Origin: an uncultured Dehalococcoidia bacterium
GTDB lineage: Bacteria; Chloroflexota; Dehalococcoidia; Lucifugimonadales; UBA3495
Assembly (NCBI GenBank): GCA_951813535.1
Contig: OX638345.1
Location: 3,588,608-3,652,607 of the forward strand
DNA length: 64,000 nt
Reading direction: 5' to 3'
Each line of letters opens with the position of its first letter. The first letter of the stretch is position 1. Below, one piece after another: positions 42,551 through 51,089 of this stretch. The notes beneath the pieces were generated by a model. It saw nothing but the letters and a program-made list of their open reading frames with translations, was not told where the DNA came from and searched no databases. The translations under genes and the position numbers were made by a program.

Positions 42551-43933
42551 CTACGGGAAGCAGTAAGTATCGGACGAGGCGTCGCCGCCCTGCAGCCGCA
42601 CCTGGTGGGTGCGCGTCTTCCCGTAATCGACGAAGAAGTCCTCGTTCACCGACATTCCGCCCTCGGGATTGACATCGATGCGGCTGAGCCAGCCGTTCAG
42701 CCCGTCGGGATAGAACTGGTCGTCCCACGAGGAATAGAGCGAGTTGGTCAGGTACACCCGCCGGCCGTCCCGACTGATCTCCACCATCTGCGGACCGCCC
42801 GTGAGGGTCGCGCCGGTGGGATGCGCCGCCTTGCGCACCACGCCGCCCATCTCCAGCTCGCCGGTCTGCACCGGGTTGAACGGGTCGGACACGTCGTACT
42901 GCAGCAGCTTGCCGGTTCCCCAGCAGGACACGTAGAGGAACCGGTCGTCCAGGGAGAGGTCGATGTCGGTGATCAGCGGCGGCACCGCGCCCAGGGGCTG
43001 CAGGGCCGGCGGCAGATCCGCGGCTTCCGCCGGTTCGGCGGGCACGGATATGACCTTGCGGGCGGCCCATTCGTCGCCGTCCCGGTACCAGACGAATATG
43101 GAGCCGGAAAGATCCTCGGTGCTCACCACCACGCCGCAGAATCCGTAGTGCCGCGTCGGGTTGTGCGCCGGACGCAGCTCCAGGGCCATCTGATGCTGTG
43201 CCCCCAGATCAACGGCCTGCCGGTGAGTCCGGCGGCGCATATCCCAGAAGTGCAGCATGTGGCCGTAATTCTGTCCCACCACGTCCTCCAGCCGTGCACC
43301 GGTTTCGAACATCTCGGGAGTGCCCCACTCGCTGGTCATCATGGTGTCGATGCCGATGTGCCACCAGAAATCGTAGGCCAGTTCCTGCGGCCCGCGGTCC
43401 AGCTCCCACGGCCCGATGGGCTCGAAGGTATAGTGGTCCAGCATCATGATTCCGCCGGGCCGGTCGCCGTCGGCGGAGCCCAGGGCGCTGACGTAGATCG
43501 CGTCCGGCCCGCAGTGAACGGTGTGGGGACGGCTGTAGCCCGCCCTTCGCACCTGCTCGGCCTCGATGGTCTTGACGATCCGCGGGCGCTGCGGGTCGGG
43601 TTGGGTGTCGATGATGTAGATCCGGCTGTTGGCCAGGCTCGGGACCACCAGGTAGCGGCGCTCCAGGTGGGGATGCGCCGACGACGGGCAGAGGGCCGCG
43701 CTGCAGGCGTTCCAGTTGAAGTGGTGCAGCTCGTCGCCCACGTGGGGCATTTCCAGCGAGTGGACCACCTGCGAATACGACGCCGAGTTGGGGTCGCAGT
43801 CCACCACGGTCATCGCGTCCGGCTCGCCGGTGCCGGGATTGAGCACGGCGACATAGGCCAGGCGCTCCTGCGGAGCTTCCATAGCCAGGCGCGCCGAGGG
43901 GTAAAAGGTCGGGTCGGGTCTCCAAAGGGCCAT
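42551..43933 (-). CDS. SBP56-family methanethiol oxidase (selenium-binding protein)
   Basis: The 460-residue product follows the SBP56 pattern: WRPDPTFYPSARLAMEAPQE at the N-terminus, VGDELHHFNWNACSAALCPS (the HHxxWNACS box), YSRPHTVHCGPDAIYVSALG and TDIDLSLDDRFLYVSCWGTG, with an ending EDFFVDYGKTRTHQVRLQGG. The enzymes oxidise methanethiol to formaldehyde, hydrogen sulfide and hydrogen peroxide and use copper bound by histidines. No signal peptide is visible, so it would be cytoplasmic or exported by another route. It may process sulfur compounds from dimethylsulfoniopropionate or methionine degradation. Start ATG 43933. Confidence 0.93.
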   Translation of the reverse strand: MALWRPDPTFYPSARLAMEAPQERLAYVAVLNPGTGEPDAMTVVDCDPNSASYSQVVHSLEMPHVGDELHHFNWNACSAALCPSSAHPHLERRYLVVPSLANSRIYIIDTQPDPQRPRIVKTIEAEQVRRAGYSRPHTVHCGPDAIYVSALGSADGDRPGGIMMLDHYTFEPIGPWELDRGPQELAYDFWWHIGIDTMMTSEWGTPEMFETGARLEDVVGQNYGHMLHFWDMRRRTHRQAVDLGAQHQMALELRPAHNPTRHYGFCGVVVSTEDLSGSIFVWYRDGDEWAARKVISVPAEPAEAADLPPALQPLGAVPPLITDIDLSLDDRFLYVSCWGTGKLLQYDVSDPFNPVQTGELEMGGVVRKAAHPTGATLTGGPQMVEISRDGRRVYLTNSLYSSWDDQFYPDGLNGWLSRIDVNPEGGMSVNEDFFVDYGKTRTHQVRLQGGDASSDTYCFP

Positions 43934-44596
43934 CTTTCCGCTCTCCTTCGTCTGTCTCTCTCACACGGCGCGTCTTCCGCACATTGCGCTACGGGCGGCC
44001 GTATCTTAACTCCGCTCGGTTGGCAGGGCGGCATGTCAAACGCACTCCACCGGGTCAGTATCATATCCGGTTCGAATGCCACTGGATACCCAACCAAGGG
44101 ATCAACTGGGTCTTGACCTTCCCATCCGCCGCAGTCCTATGGATTGTCGATCGCCCCGATCTGCAATCCGCCGCAAGACGGTTGGCCGAGCCGGCGTGTC
44201 GATGGCGCGAGCGAAGGAAAATGTTGGCACGTGTGATCGAGGTACGGAACTTCGCGCTCTTCCGTACACCTTGGTAGACTATGGGAGGTGCAATGCGTCC
44301 AGCGTGGCACGCACTGAGGACGAGGTCCACGCGTTGACCACCACCATCGACAAACTTGAGGCAATAGAGGCCGTGTCACGAAGGTGGTGGCGAATTTCTG
44401 AGCGATCTTATATACCAGAAAGAGGGCGGCGCATTAACTGCACCGCTACCTCAGGTCAGGATGGCAGCGAATCTGTGGGTGAGGATCCATCACAAAACAT
44501 ATCTGAGAGTGCTCAAAGCAGCCGAGCGACATTCGCCGTCGGCGCATGGGTCGTGACCGATTGACAGTCGCCGATGCCAAAGTCTAACCAATCGAT
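43934..44596. other. stretch without a supported gene
   Basis: Open frames exist, the longest 44076-44564 on the plus strand, but its sequence (rich in R, S, T) has no family resemblance and no ribosome binding site. A shorter alternative frame near 44400-44560 is no better. It probably contains the promoter of the SBP56 gene and decayed DNA upstream of the protease. Confidence 0.4.
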
Positions 44597-44608
44597 GTGG
44601 AGACAACA

Positions 44609-45433
44609 ATGGCACTGATTCCTTCATTTTACTTGGATGCGGTCGTTGCCTTAGGAGACATCTCTCCCGACGGCACCACCCGGTACCACTCGACGGGCTT
44701 CTTGTACGGTTGGCCAGCTGGAGAAAACGAACATGGCCAAAAAGTGCACCGGACTTTTCTTTTGACCAATAAACACGTTCTAGAGGGAGCCCTCACGCGC
44801 GACTGCGCGCTCCAAGCGAGATTCAACACACAGGATGAGACCGGAGCAAACACTTACGAGATAGACCCTACAGGTGAACACTGGACCGTCAACCTGGATT
44901 ACGATGTTGCCGTTCTGTCGGTGAACACCATGAGGCTAGACGCTGACGGCATCAAATTTAGCGTCTTCCACGCCGAGCAACACACTTTCACGCTTGAACA
45001 GGCTCGCTCTGCCGAGATCGCTGAGGGAGACGGCATTTTTGTTTTGGGGTTTCCATTGGGGCTAGCCGGTGACGAGCGCAATTACGTCATTGCCAGGCAA
45101 GGTGTAATAGCGCGTGCACAAGATTGGCTTAAAGAAAAGAGCCGCGATATTCTGATCGACGCATCAATTTTCCCCGGTAACAGCGGAGGGCCAGTCGTTC
45201 TGAAACCTGAAGTCGCTGCGATCTCGGGCACGAAAGCTAACGACCGTTGCGTGCTGATTGGTATGGTGTCTAGTTACGTCCCGTACCGGGAAGTTGCCGT
45301 GAGTCAGCAAACTGGTAGACCAAGGATGGTGTTTGAGGAAAATTCTGGTCTAGGCAAGGTGGTCCCGAACGACGTGATCCAAGACACCATCCGGTCTGCC
45401 GTCCAGAAACTACCGTCGAGCACTCGGTGCTAG
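44609..45433 (+). CDS. trypsin-like serine peptidase
   Basis: Starting at ATG 44609 (an in-frame ATG at 44597 is the alternative) gives 274 residues. The catalytic triad is visible as TNKHVL (His about 56), NLDYDVAVLSV (Asp about 97-99) and PGNSGGPVVL (Ser about 192). The fold is that of the trypsin-2/HtrA-like peptidase domain without a PDZ domain. No signal peptide is seen, so it would act in the cytoplasm. Stand-alone proteases of this type are known partners in some anti-phage and regulated-cleavage systems, but no effector gene is adjacent here. The stop overlaps the convergent gene by 4 bases. Confidence 0.85.
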   Translation: MALIPSFYLDAVVALGDISPDGTTRYHSTGFLYGWPAGENEHGQKVHRTFLLTNKHVLEGALTRDCALQARFNTQDETGANTYEIDPTGEHWTVNLDYDVAVLSVNTMRLDADGIKFSVFHAEQHTFTLEQARSAEIAEGDGIFVLGFPLGLAGDERNYVIARQGVIARAQDWLKEKSRDILIDASIFPGNSGGPVVLKPEVAAISGTKANDRCVLIGMVSSYVPYREVAVSQQTGRPRMVFEENSGLGKVVPNDVIQDTIRSAVQKLPSSTRC

Positions 45434-46545
45434 TAAGCTCGGTCAACTCGTGCCCCGTGTGTCCTAGCGCACGTGAAAATGATCGTCACCGCCTCCCATT
45501 CCCCCGGCGCATCTTCCGCCTTCGTTACGTCCCGGTCGAAAACGCGGGCTGGCGTATTTCCCGCCACGTCCTCCAGCCGCGGTTCGACGACCAGTTGGTA
45601 GTCACCAGTTTTCCAAGGAACATCCGGCGCAAAGCTCCAACTGTGCTCACGTTTCCCGATCTCGCCCATGCCATCCAGCGTCACATCCCCGGAATCCCTC
45701 ACCGACAGGCAGTGCTGTAGCAGCCCGTGGTCCAGCGGCCGGTCGAATTCAACCTGCAGCGGGTCTCGCGAGCCGGCGGCGGGGGTGGTCACTTGCCAGG
45801 CGGCCGGGTCAAGGCGTGAGCGCAGAGGCGGCCCAACGTCATAGCTCCGTGCCATCCCCGCCCGGAGCGGCTGACCCGTTGCGTCGCGGAAGGCCGGGTC
45901 GATGGTGATGCGGACCGTCGTGCCCTCGACCAGCGGGTAGCCGAACTCCAGGTTGGGCACGAGGCCGCGCTTGATGCGGCCCGGGTCCAGCAGCATGGTC
46001 AGGCGTTTGCGCTGGGCGTCCCACAGCTCCGGCTCGGGCGGCAGGAAGACGTCGTCCAGGGTTTCGCCGGTGTCAGCGCGGGTGACGGTTATCGCGCGCG
46101 CCGCCCAGCCCTCGCTCATCGGCGCGGAGAAGTGCACGTATACCCGCAGCAGGTTGACCGGAAGCTCGGCGGCGGTGGGGTAGATCTCCAGCGCCTCCGT
46201 GGTGGTTGACCCTTTAGAGGATGCCCGCCGGATGTCCCAGACCTCCGCGCCGCAGACAGACCCAACCAGCAGGGAGTAGCTCACCCCGTCGACAAAGGGG
46301 AAGCGGGGCACGAACCAGGCCGCTTCGCCTTCGATGAGGAAACTACCAGCCACCGGTGGAACAACCGGCCAGCCCCCGCCGTGAGGCACGGCCTCGCTGG
46401 GATACAGGGCGAGACGCCGGGACAATGCCCCGGCGTCCAGACCGTTTAACTCGCCAAGTTCGGCCTCAGTCCAGCCGCCGATTTTCAGGCAGTCGCGTCC
46501 CTCGTGCTGCGCCCACTCCAGTTGCAGTCGGCGGCGCTGGGTCAC
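45430..46545 (-). CDS. SbsA-like Ig-domain protein of unknown function
   Basis: The 371-residue product starts with GTG 46545, which overlaps the TGA of the gene before it (GTGA), so the two are coupled. It contains LLRVYVHFSAPMSEGWAARA, the typical strand of SbsA/Ig-like domains (a bacterial Ig-like module), followed by FLPPEPELWDAQRKRLTMLL and LDPGRIKRGLVPNLEFGYPL, then a second similar module (LQVEFDRPLDHGLLQHCLSV). I recall this layout from conserved proteins of unknown function in soil and marine bacteria. No signal peptide is visible although such domains are often external. Confidence 0.75.
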   Translation of the reverse strand: MTQRRRLQLEWAQHEGRDCLKIGGWTEAELGELNGLDAGALSRRLALYPSEAVPHGGGWPVVPPVAGSFLIEGEAAWFVPRFPFVDGVSYSLLVGSVCGAEVWDIRRASSKGSTTTEALEIYPTAAELPVNLLRVYVHFSAPMSEGWAARAITVTRADTGETLDDVFLPPEPELWDAQRKRLTMLLDPGRIKRGLVPNLEFGYPLVEGTTVRITIDPAFRDATGQPLRAGMARSYDVGPPLRSRLDPAAWQVTTPAAGSRDPLQVEFDRPLDHGLLQHCLSVRDSGDVTLDGMGEIGKREHSWSFAPDVPWKTGDYQLVVEPRLEDVAGNTPARVFDRDVTKAEDAPGEWEAVTIIFTCARTHGARVDRAY

Positions 46546-47633
46546 AGCGTCGCGGTGGCGTAGGTGCGGAGATGCGAGCGCCCTTCCTCGTCCTGCTGGA
46601 GCATCAGCACGCCGTTGCCGTTGAGGTTGGCCATGCGCTTGACGCCGGGATGGGGCAGCAGTTCCCGCGGCACGCCCACGCCCGGCGTCACCGGGTCGGC
46701 CGGCGAGGCGTCCATCGAATCATCGGGCTCGGTCAGCGGACCCTGCACATCAATGTCCTTGCAGGCGACCTTGAACAGCGGATGCCGGTCGTTGCACACC
46801 AGCAGGTACTCGCCGCCGTCGTGCTCGTACGAAATCAGGTCAATCGGATGATTGTGCGAGCCCAGTTCGGCCACGGTCTTGCCCATGACGTGCTTTTCGG
46901 TGTCGAAATCGGCCAGGGTGAACTGCACCACCGGCGTGCACGTGTAGCTGGCCAGGATGCTGGTGTTGTCCTGGTAGGGCACGAAGGCACGGATGGGCGC
47001 GGCCGTCTCGTACACGCCGTGGGAGACGTGGAAGATCTCCAGGGAGTTGGATTTGGCCTCGCCGTTGAAGGGGAAGGGAATCCGCCGCAGGGTGGAGGTG
47101 AACTCCTCGTTGGAGGTACCCGCCACCAACAGCAGCCCGTCGACGTAGGACATGTCCGTCACGGTGACGGTGCGAAGCTGCATGCGGGTCACCAGACGCG
47201 GGTCGTCTGCGTCGGCGGCGTCGGTGATGTCGTACCGGGAGAAGGCCACGTCATCCAGCGGCACGTCCCCGATGGAACCGTCGCCGGACACCCTGATGAT
47301 CACCGGCGTCGCCGCGTCGCCGCTTCCGCGCATCACGGAGCAGTACACGTTGCCCGACCTTGGGTGCGCCACGATGTCCCGGATGGTCACATCCTCGCGG
47401 GAACAGCCCAGGTAGGACGCCAGGGACGCGTCGAAGTTCTCGAGGTTCACGTCCTGCGGCTCGCCGTCGCCGGCGTCTCCGACGTCGATGGCGAAGATGG
47501 ACGCGCCCACGTTGTCGGCGGCGAACAGCACGCCCCCGGGTCCGAAGGCCAGCGGACCAACCGATTTGATCGCCGGCGTACCAACGGCCAGGCCGAGATT
47601 TGCCAGACTTGTCGCAGTTCCGAGGTCAACCAT
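46542..47633 (-). CDS. beta-propeller-like protein of unknown function
   Basis: The 363-residue product from ATG 47633 begins MVDLGTATSLANLGLAVGTP. Repeated strands such as GPLAFGPGGVLFAADNVGAS, DIVAHPRSGNVYCSVMR and VTVTDMSYVDGLLLVAGTSN suggest a seven-bladed propeller resembling NHL/YVTN-type sensors. Two C-terminal histidine motifs (SHNHPIDLI; NDRHPLFKVACKDI) may bind metal. No signal peptide. Coupled to the SbsA-like gene by a 4-base overlap; both probably work on the same unknown process. Confidence 0.75.
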   Translation of the reverse strand: MVDLGTATSLANLGLAVGTPAIKSVGPLAFGPGGVLFAADNVGASIFAIDVGDAGDGEPQDVNLENFDASLASYLGCSREDVTIRDIVAHPRSGNVYCSVMRGSGDAATPVIIRVSGDGSIGDVPLDDVAFSRYDITDAADADDPRLVTRMQLRTVTVTDMSYVDGLLLVAGTSNEEFTSTLRRIPFPFNGEAKSNSLEIFHVSHGVYETAAPIRAFVPYQDNTSILASYTCTPVVQFTLADFDTEKHVMGKTVAELGSHNHPIDLISYEHDGGEYLLVCNDRHPLFKVACKDIDVQGPLTEPDDSMDASPADPVTPGVGVPRELLPHPGVKRMANLNGNGVLMLQQDEEGRSHLRTYATATL

Positions 47634-47797
47634 GACTACCTCCTACGCTTTTCGTATCGAGATTTTCGCCAGTGTAGCATCGTGGCGACTGCCGGGCTAC
47701 CGCCGGGCCAAAACCGACGCAGTTTTGCTATACTCCGGCCGGTAAACACCACCGATAAACATGAAAGGAATTTGACGACCGCCGCGAGGAGATCGCC

Positions 47798-48166
47798 ATG
47801 ACTACCGAACGTCGCCGAGGAACCGTTACCCTCCGCCAGGTGAGCGGATCCGCCCGATCAAAGAAGGTCAGGGTCGAGTTGGGAGAAGAGTCCGCCTTCA
47901 CCGACCTCCCCGCGCCCGTGAAGGTGGGCGACGCCCGGTACTTCCTGGTGCGCGGGCGCGACGGGTACAAGCTGCTGTCCACCATCTGCCCCCACCAGGG
48001 CGGCGAGATCGAGGATGAGGGCGACGAGGTGTTCGTCTGCGACGGCCACGGCTGGCAGTACGAGAAGGGCGAGGGCACCTGCGTCAACCAACCCGACTTC
48101 CGCATGAAGGCGTTCCTGGTCACCCAGCAGGAGGGCCGGCTGGTGGCGCTGGTCCCAGACGAATAG
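47798..48166 (+). CDS. Rieske [2Fe-2S] ferredoxin-like protein
   Basis: The ATG at 47798 follows GAGGAGATCGCC. The 122-residue product contains the two Rieske boxes: CPHQGGE (Cys-x-His) and CDGHGWQYEKGEG (Cys-x2-His), with 16 residues between them. It would be a small soluble electron carrier of the type feeding Rieske non-heme oxygenases or acting alone in redox. A CTATACT -10-like box lies at about 47728-47734. No oxygenase is adjacent. The first 30 residues are basic and not part of the domain. Confidence 0.9.
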   Translation: MTTERRRGTVTLRQVSGSARSKKVRVELGEESAFTDLPAPVKVGDARYFLVRGRDGYKLLSTICPHQGGEIEDEGDEVFVCDGHGWQYEKGEGTCVNQPDFRMKAFLVTQQEGRLVALVPDE

Positions 48167-48196
48167 GCCACTCCGCCCAACCGTCGAAATGAGTTC

Positions 48197-48223
48197 GGCC
48201 CCGGGGCGAAACGCTCCGGGGCC
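48197..48223. terminator. bidirectional hairpin between convergent genes
   Basis: GGCCCCGGGGCG / CGCTCCGGGGCC with loop AAA gives a 12-bp stem containing one G-U pair. It lies between the Rieske gene and the convergent deacylase gene and serves either strand. No long T-run. Confidence 0.65.
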
Positions 48224-48254
48224 GTTCGCATGGCCGTCAGCGACCGGATCGGGA

Positions 48255-49931
48255 TCAGCCGACCATGTCGTAGCTGCGCAGGAGCTTGCCCGGCAACTCG
48301 CCGGTGCACTCATTTTCAACGAATGTGACGGTGCCGTTGACCAGGATGTAGCGGATGCCCGTGGGCTTCTGCACCAGCCGCTTCTCGCCGCCGGGGAAGT
48401 CGGTCTCGAACCGGGGCTTGTCGTACAGCAGCCCCAACTCGTCCATGTTGTAGATCATGACATCGGCATAGTCGCCGACGCGCAGGGTGCCACGACCCTT
48501 CATGTCCGAGAACGCCGCCGGCAGCGCGCTCATCTTCTGGTGCGCCTGCTCCAGGGTCATCAGCTCGTTGTCGCGGATCCAGTGGCCCAGGAAGTACACC
48601 GGCCACACGCTGTTGACCAGGAACCGGGTGTGGGCGCCGCCGTCCGACACCGAGATGTGGACGAAGGGATTGACCAGCCGCTCGGCCCGCGCGTCGTCGC
48701 CCTGCCCGCCGGCCGGATGGGCGAACTCCGTCTCGAGGTCCTCGTCCAGCGCGATGTCCAGGAACGCGTCCAGCGGATGCTTGCCCTCGGCCTCGGCGAT
48801 GTCGGCGATGGACAGGCCCTCGTACTTGAGGTTCCGTTCCAGCGCCACCTCGACCACCTGCACTTGCGTCCAGTCGGTGCGCGCGTGGGGCCGCTCGATG
48901 ACGTCGCGCTTCATGCCCGAGCGAATGCCGTCCTCGGACAGCTTGGCGATGCGCTCCTCCTTGCTGCCCACCAGCGGCTGCACCCAGTTGGGCATGTAGT
49001 CGAACAGGTTGTACTCGGAGAGCTTGAACTCGGCGATGGTCGGCACCGAACCCTGCTGCGCCAGTACGGGCAGTCCCTCCTGCCGGACCTCCTCCAGCCA
49101 GTCGTAGCCTTCCTCATCGCCCAACGCGACGTGCAGCGGGCGGCCGCTCATGCGCACCATCTCCGCCAGCATCTCCCGCTGGCCGGGCCGGTCATCCGAG
49201 ATACCGATGGTCCAGCCCAGGTGGCCCACGCCGAACTGGCTCAGCACCTGCGACAGGGCGTAGAACTCCTCGGGCGACGCCACGTGGCTGGGCAGCCAGC
49301 TGCCGTCCTCGGGCCGGTCCTCCAGGTTCTTGTCGGCGGACAGCCCGAACGCCCCCGCCTTCATGGAGTCGTGCAGGATCTGCTTCATCTGGTTCAGCTC
49401 GGCGTCGGTCACGGAGGTCCGCTCCCGCGCCGGAATCATGCCCAGCACGTAGCCCCGCAGCGGCGAGAAGGGCACCAGCGCGCCGACGTTCACCCCCAGG
49501 CCCTGCCGGTCCAGGCTGTCCATGTATTCGGGGAAGGTCTCCCAGTCCCAGCGCATCCCCAGCCGCATCGACTCCAGCGGGATCGCCTCGATGCGGTTCA
49601 TCATGCGCATGTTCAGGTCCCGGTCCTCCGCCCGGGTCGGCGCGAACCCGAAGCCGCACTGTCCCACGGTCAGGGAGGTTACGCCGAACCATCCCGACAG
49701 CGACGCATAGGGGTCCCAGTTCAGTTGCGCGTCGTAGTGCGTGTGCAAGTCCACGGCGCCCGGGGCCACGATGCACCCGCTGGCGTCCAGTTCCCTGGCG
49801 CCGCCAGAGCTGATGCGGCCGCTGATCATGGCCACCCGCCCGTCCTTGATGCCCACATCGGCGCGGACGCGGGGCAGGCCGGTGCCGTCGATTACGGTTC
49901 CACCGCGAATTACCAAATCAAATTCCGGCAT
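48255..49931 (-). CDS. N-acyl-D-amino-acid deacylase family amidohydrolase
   Basis: From ATG 49931 with GGGAGG upstream, the product is 558 residues. It shows the amidohydrolase start MPEFDLVIRGGTVIDGTGLP, then IVAPGAVDLHTHYDAQLNWD (the HxH metal site), GVTSLTVGQCGFGFAPTR (the conserved Cys ligand of D-aminoacylases) and the C-terminal HISVSDGGAHTRFLVNSVWP (catalytic Asp). The family removes acyl groups from D-amino acids or hydrolyses related amides. A cytoplasmic enzyme. It might alternatively be a dihydroorotase-type or N-acyl-D-glutamate deacylase. Confidence 0.9.
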   Translation of the reverse strand: MPEFDLVIRGGTVIDGTGLPRVRADVGIKDGRVAMISGRISSGGARELDASGCIVAPGAVDLHTHYDAQLNWDPYASLSGWFGVTSLTVGQCGFGFAPTRAEDRDLNMRMMNRIEAIPLESMRLGMRWDWETFPEYMDSLDRQGLGVNVGALVPFSPLRGYVLGMIPARERTSVTDAELNQMKQILHDSMKAGAFGLSADKNLEDRPEDGSWLPSHVASPEEFYALSQVLSQFGVGHLGWTIGISDDRPGQREMLAEMVRMSGRPLHVALGDEEGYDWLEEVRQEGLPVLAQQGSVPTIAEFKLSEYNLFDYMPNWVQPLVGSKEERIAKLSEDGIRSGMKRDVIERPHARTDWTQVQVVEVALERNLKYEGLSIADIAEAEGKHPLDAFLDIALDEDLETEFAHPAGGQGDDARAERLVNPFVHISVSDGGAHTRFLVNSVWPVYFLGHWIRDNELMTLEQAHQKMSALPAAFSDMKGRGTLRVGDYADVMIYNMDELGLLYDKPRFETDFPGGEKRLVQKPTGIRYILVNGTVTFVENECTGELPGKLLRSYDMVG

Positions 49932-50176
49932 ACAGTTACCTCCCAACGGCAATGTGCTGCAGTTTCGTCGCGATCTGCCCGACGATATGAGCAAATCATG
50001 GTGGCGGCAGTGTAAGTGCGCTGTAAATGGCTGTCAATTTTGTGACGGATATCGCAATCGTTATGCAAAGCAGCGCAGTTTTCCTTCCAGGCTAGCGCCC
50101 GGACGTCGTCGGTTCACTCGGCCACCGTGGACGCCTGATACCATGACTGTCACCAGATAATAAGGAGCCACCCGCC

Positions 50177-51061
50177 ATGGCAGACCAGCAAATCTCCGCC
50201 GCCGATCCTCACCCCAGACGCCGGGTCCAGGCGCTCGACGTGGAACTCGCCACCGTCGATACCGGACAGGGCGACCCGGTCGTGTTCCTGCACGGGAACC
50301 CCACCTCGTCCTACCTGTGGCGCAACGTCATCCCCCACGTGGCCGAGAACGCCCGCTGCCTGGCCCCCGACCTGCTGGGCATGGGCGAGTCGGACCGCGC
50401 CCCCGACGGGTCCTACCGCTTGGTCGACCACGCCCGGTACCTGGACGCCTGGTTCGATGCCCTGGGGCTGACCGAGAACGTCACGCTGGTCGCCCACGAC
50501 TGGGGCTCGGCGCTGGCCTTCCACTGGGCCCATCGACACCAGGACCGGGTCAAGGGGATCGCCTATATGGAGGCCATCGTCCGGCCTTTGGCGTGGGACG
50601 AGTGGCCCGAGCGTTCCCGGGGACTGTTCCAGTCCATGCGCTCAGCGGACGGCGAGCAGATCATCCTGGAGCGGAACGTGTTCGTCGAGCGCATCCTGCC
50701 GGCCAGCGTGATGCGCGGACTGACCGAACCGGAGATGGAGGTCTACCGCCGGCCCTACCTGGAACCCGGCGAGTCCCGCCGGCCGACCCTGACCTGGCCC
50801 CGCCAGATCCCCCTGGACGGCGAGCCGGCCGACGTGGTGGAGATCGTCGATGCCTACTCCCGATGGCTGTCGTCCAGCAACGTCCCCAAGCTGTTCATCA
50901 ACGCCGACCCGGGCACCATCCTGACCGGCGCCCAACGCGAGTTCTGCCGCTCCTGGCCCAACCAGCGCGAGGTGACGGTCCCCGGCTACCACTTCATCCA
51001 GGAAGACGCGCCGGCTGAGATTGGGCGGGCCGTTGCGGAGTGGCTGGACTCGCTGGCGTAG
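50177..51061 (+). CDS. haloalkane dehalogenase (subfamily II type)
   Basis: The 294-residue product has an alpha/beta hydrolase fold with FLHGNPTSSYLWRN (halide-binding Asn41), the nucleophile in LVAHDWGSALAFHW (D108 followed by W109), the acid E132 in YMEAI and the base H272 in PGYHFIQEDAP. The Asp-Glu-His triad with the Asn-Trp halide pair is that of HLD-II enzymes such as DhaA and LinB. They hydrolyse haloalkanes to alcohol plus halide. AAGGAG precedes ATG by about 10 nt. It lies alone, and the IS1380 copy begins 29 bases beyond its stop. Confidence 0.92.
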   Translation: MADQQISAADPHPRRRVQALDVELATVDTGQGDPVVFLHGNPTSSYLWRNVIPHVAENARCLAPDLLGMGESDRAPDGSYRLVDHARYLDAWFDALGLTENVTLVAHDWGSALAFHWAHRHQDRVKGIAYMEAIVRPLAWDEWPERSRGLFQSMRSADGEQIILERNVFVERILPASVMRGLTEPEMEVYRRPYLEPGESRRPTLTWPRQIPLDGEPADVVEIVDAYSRWLSSSNVPKLFINADPGTILTGAQREFCRSWPNQREVTVPGYHFIQEDAPAEIGRAVAEWLDSLA

Positions 51062-51089
51062 TATTCCAGAGAGGAGCCCATCTTGGCTA

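Noticed and set aside
44076-44564. 163-codon plus-strand frame upstream of the serine peptidase
   Set aside because: No ribosome binding site, no motif, R/S/T-rich; coding character not convincing.
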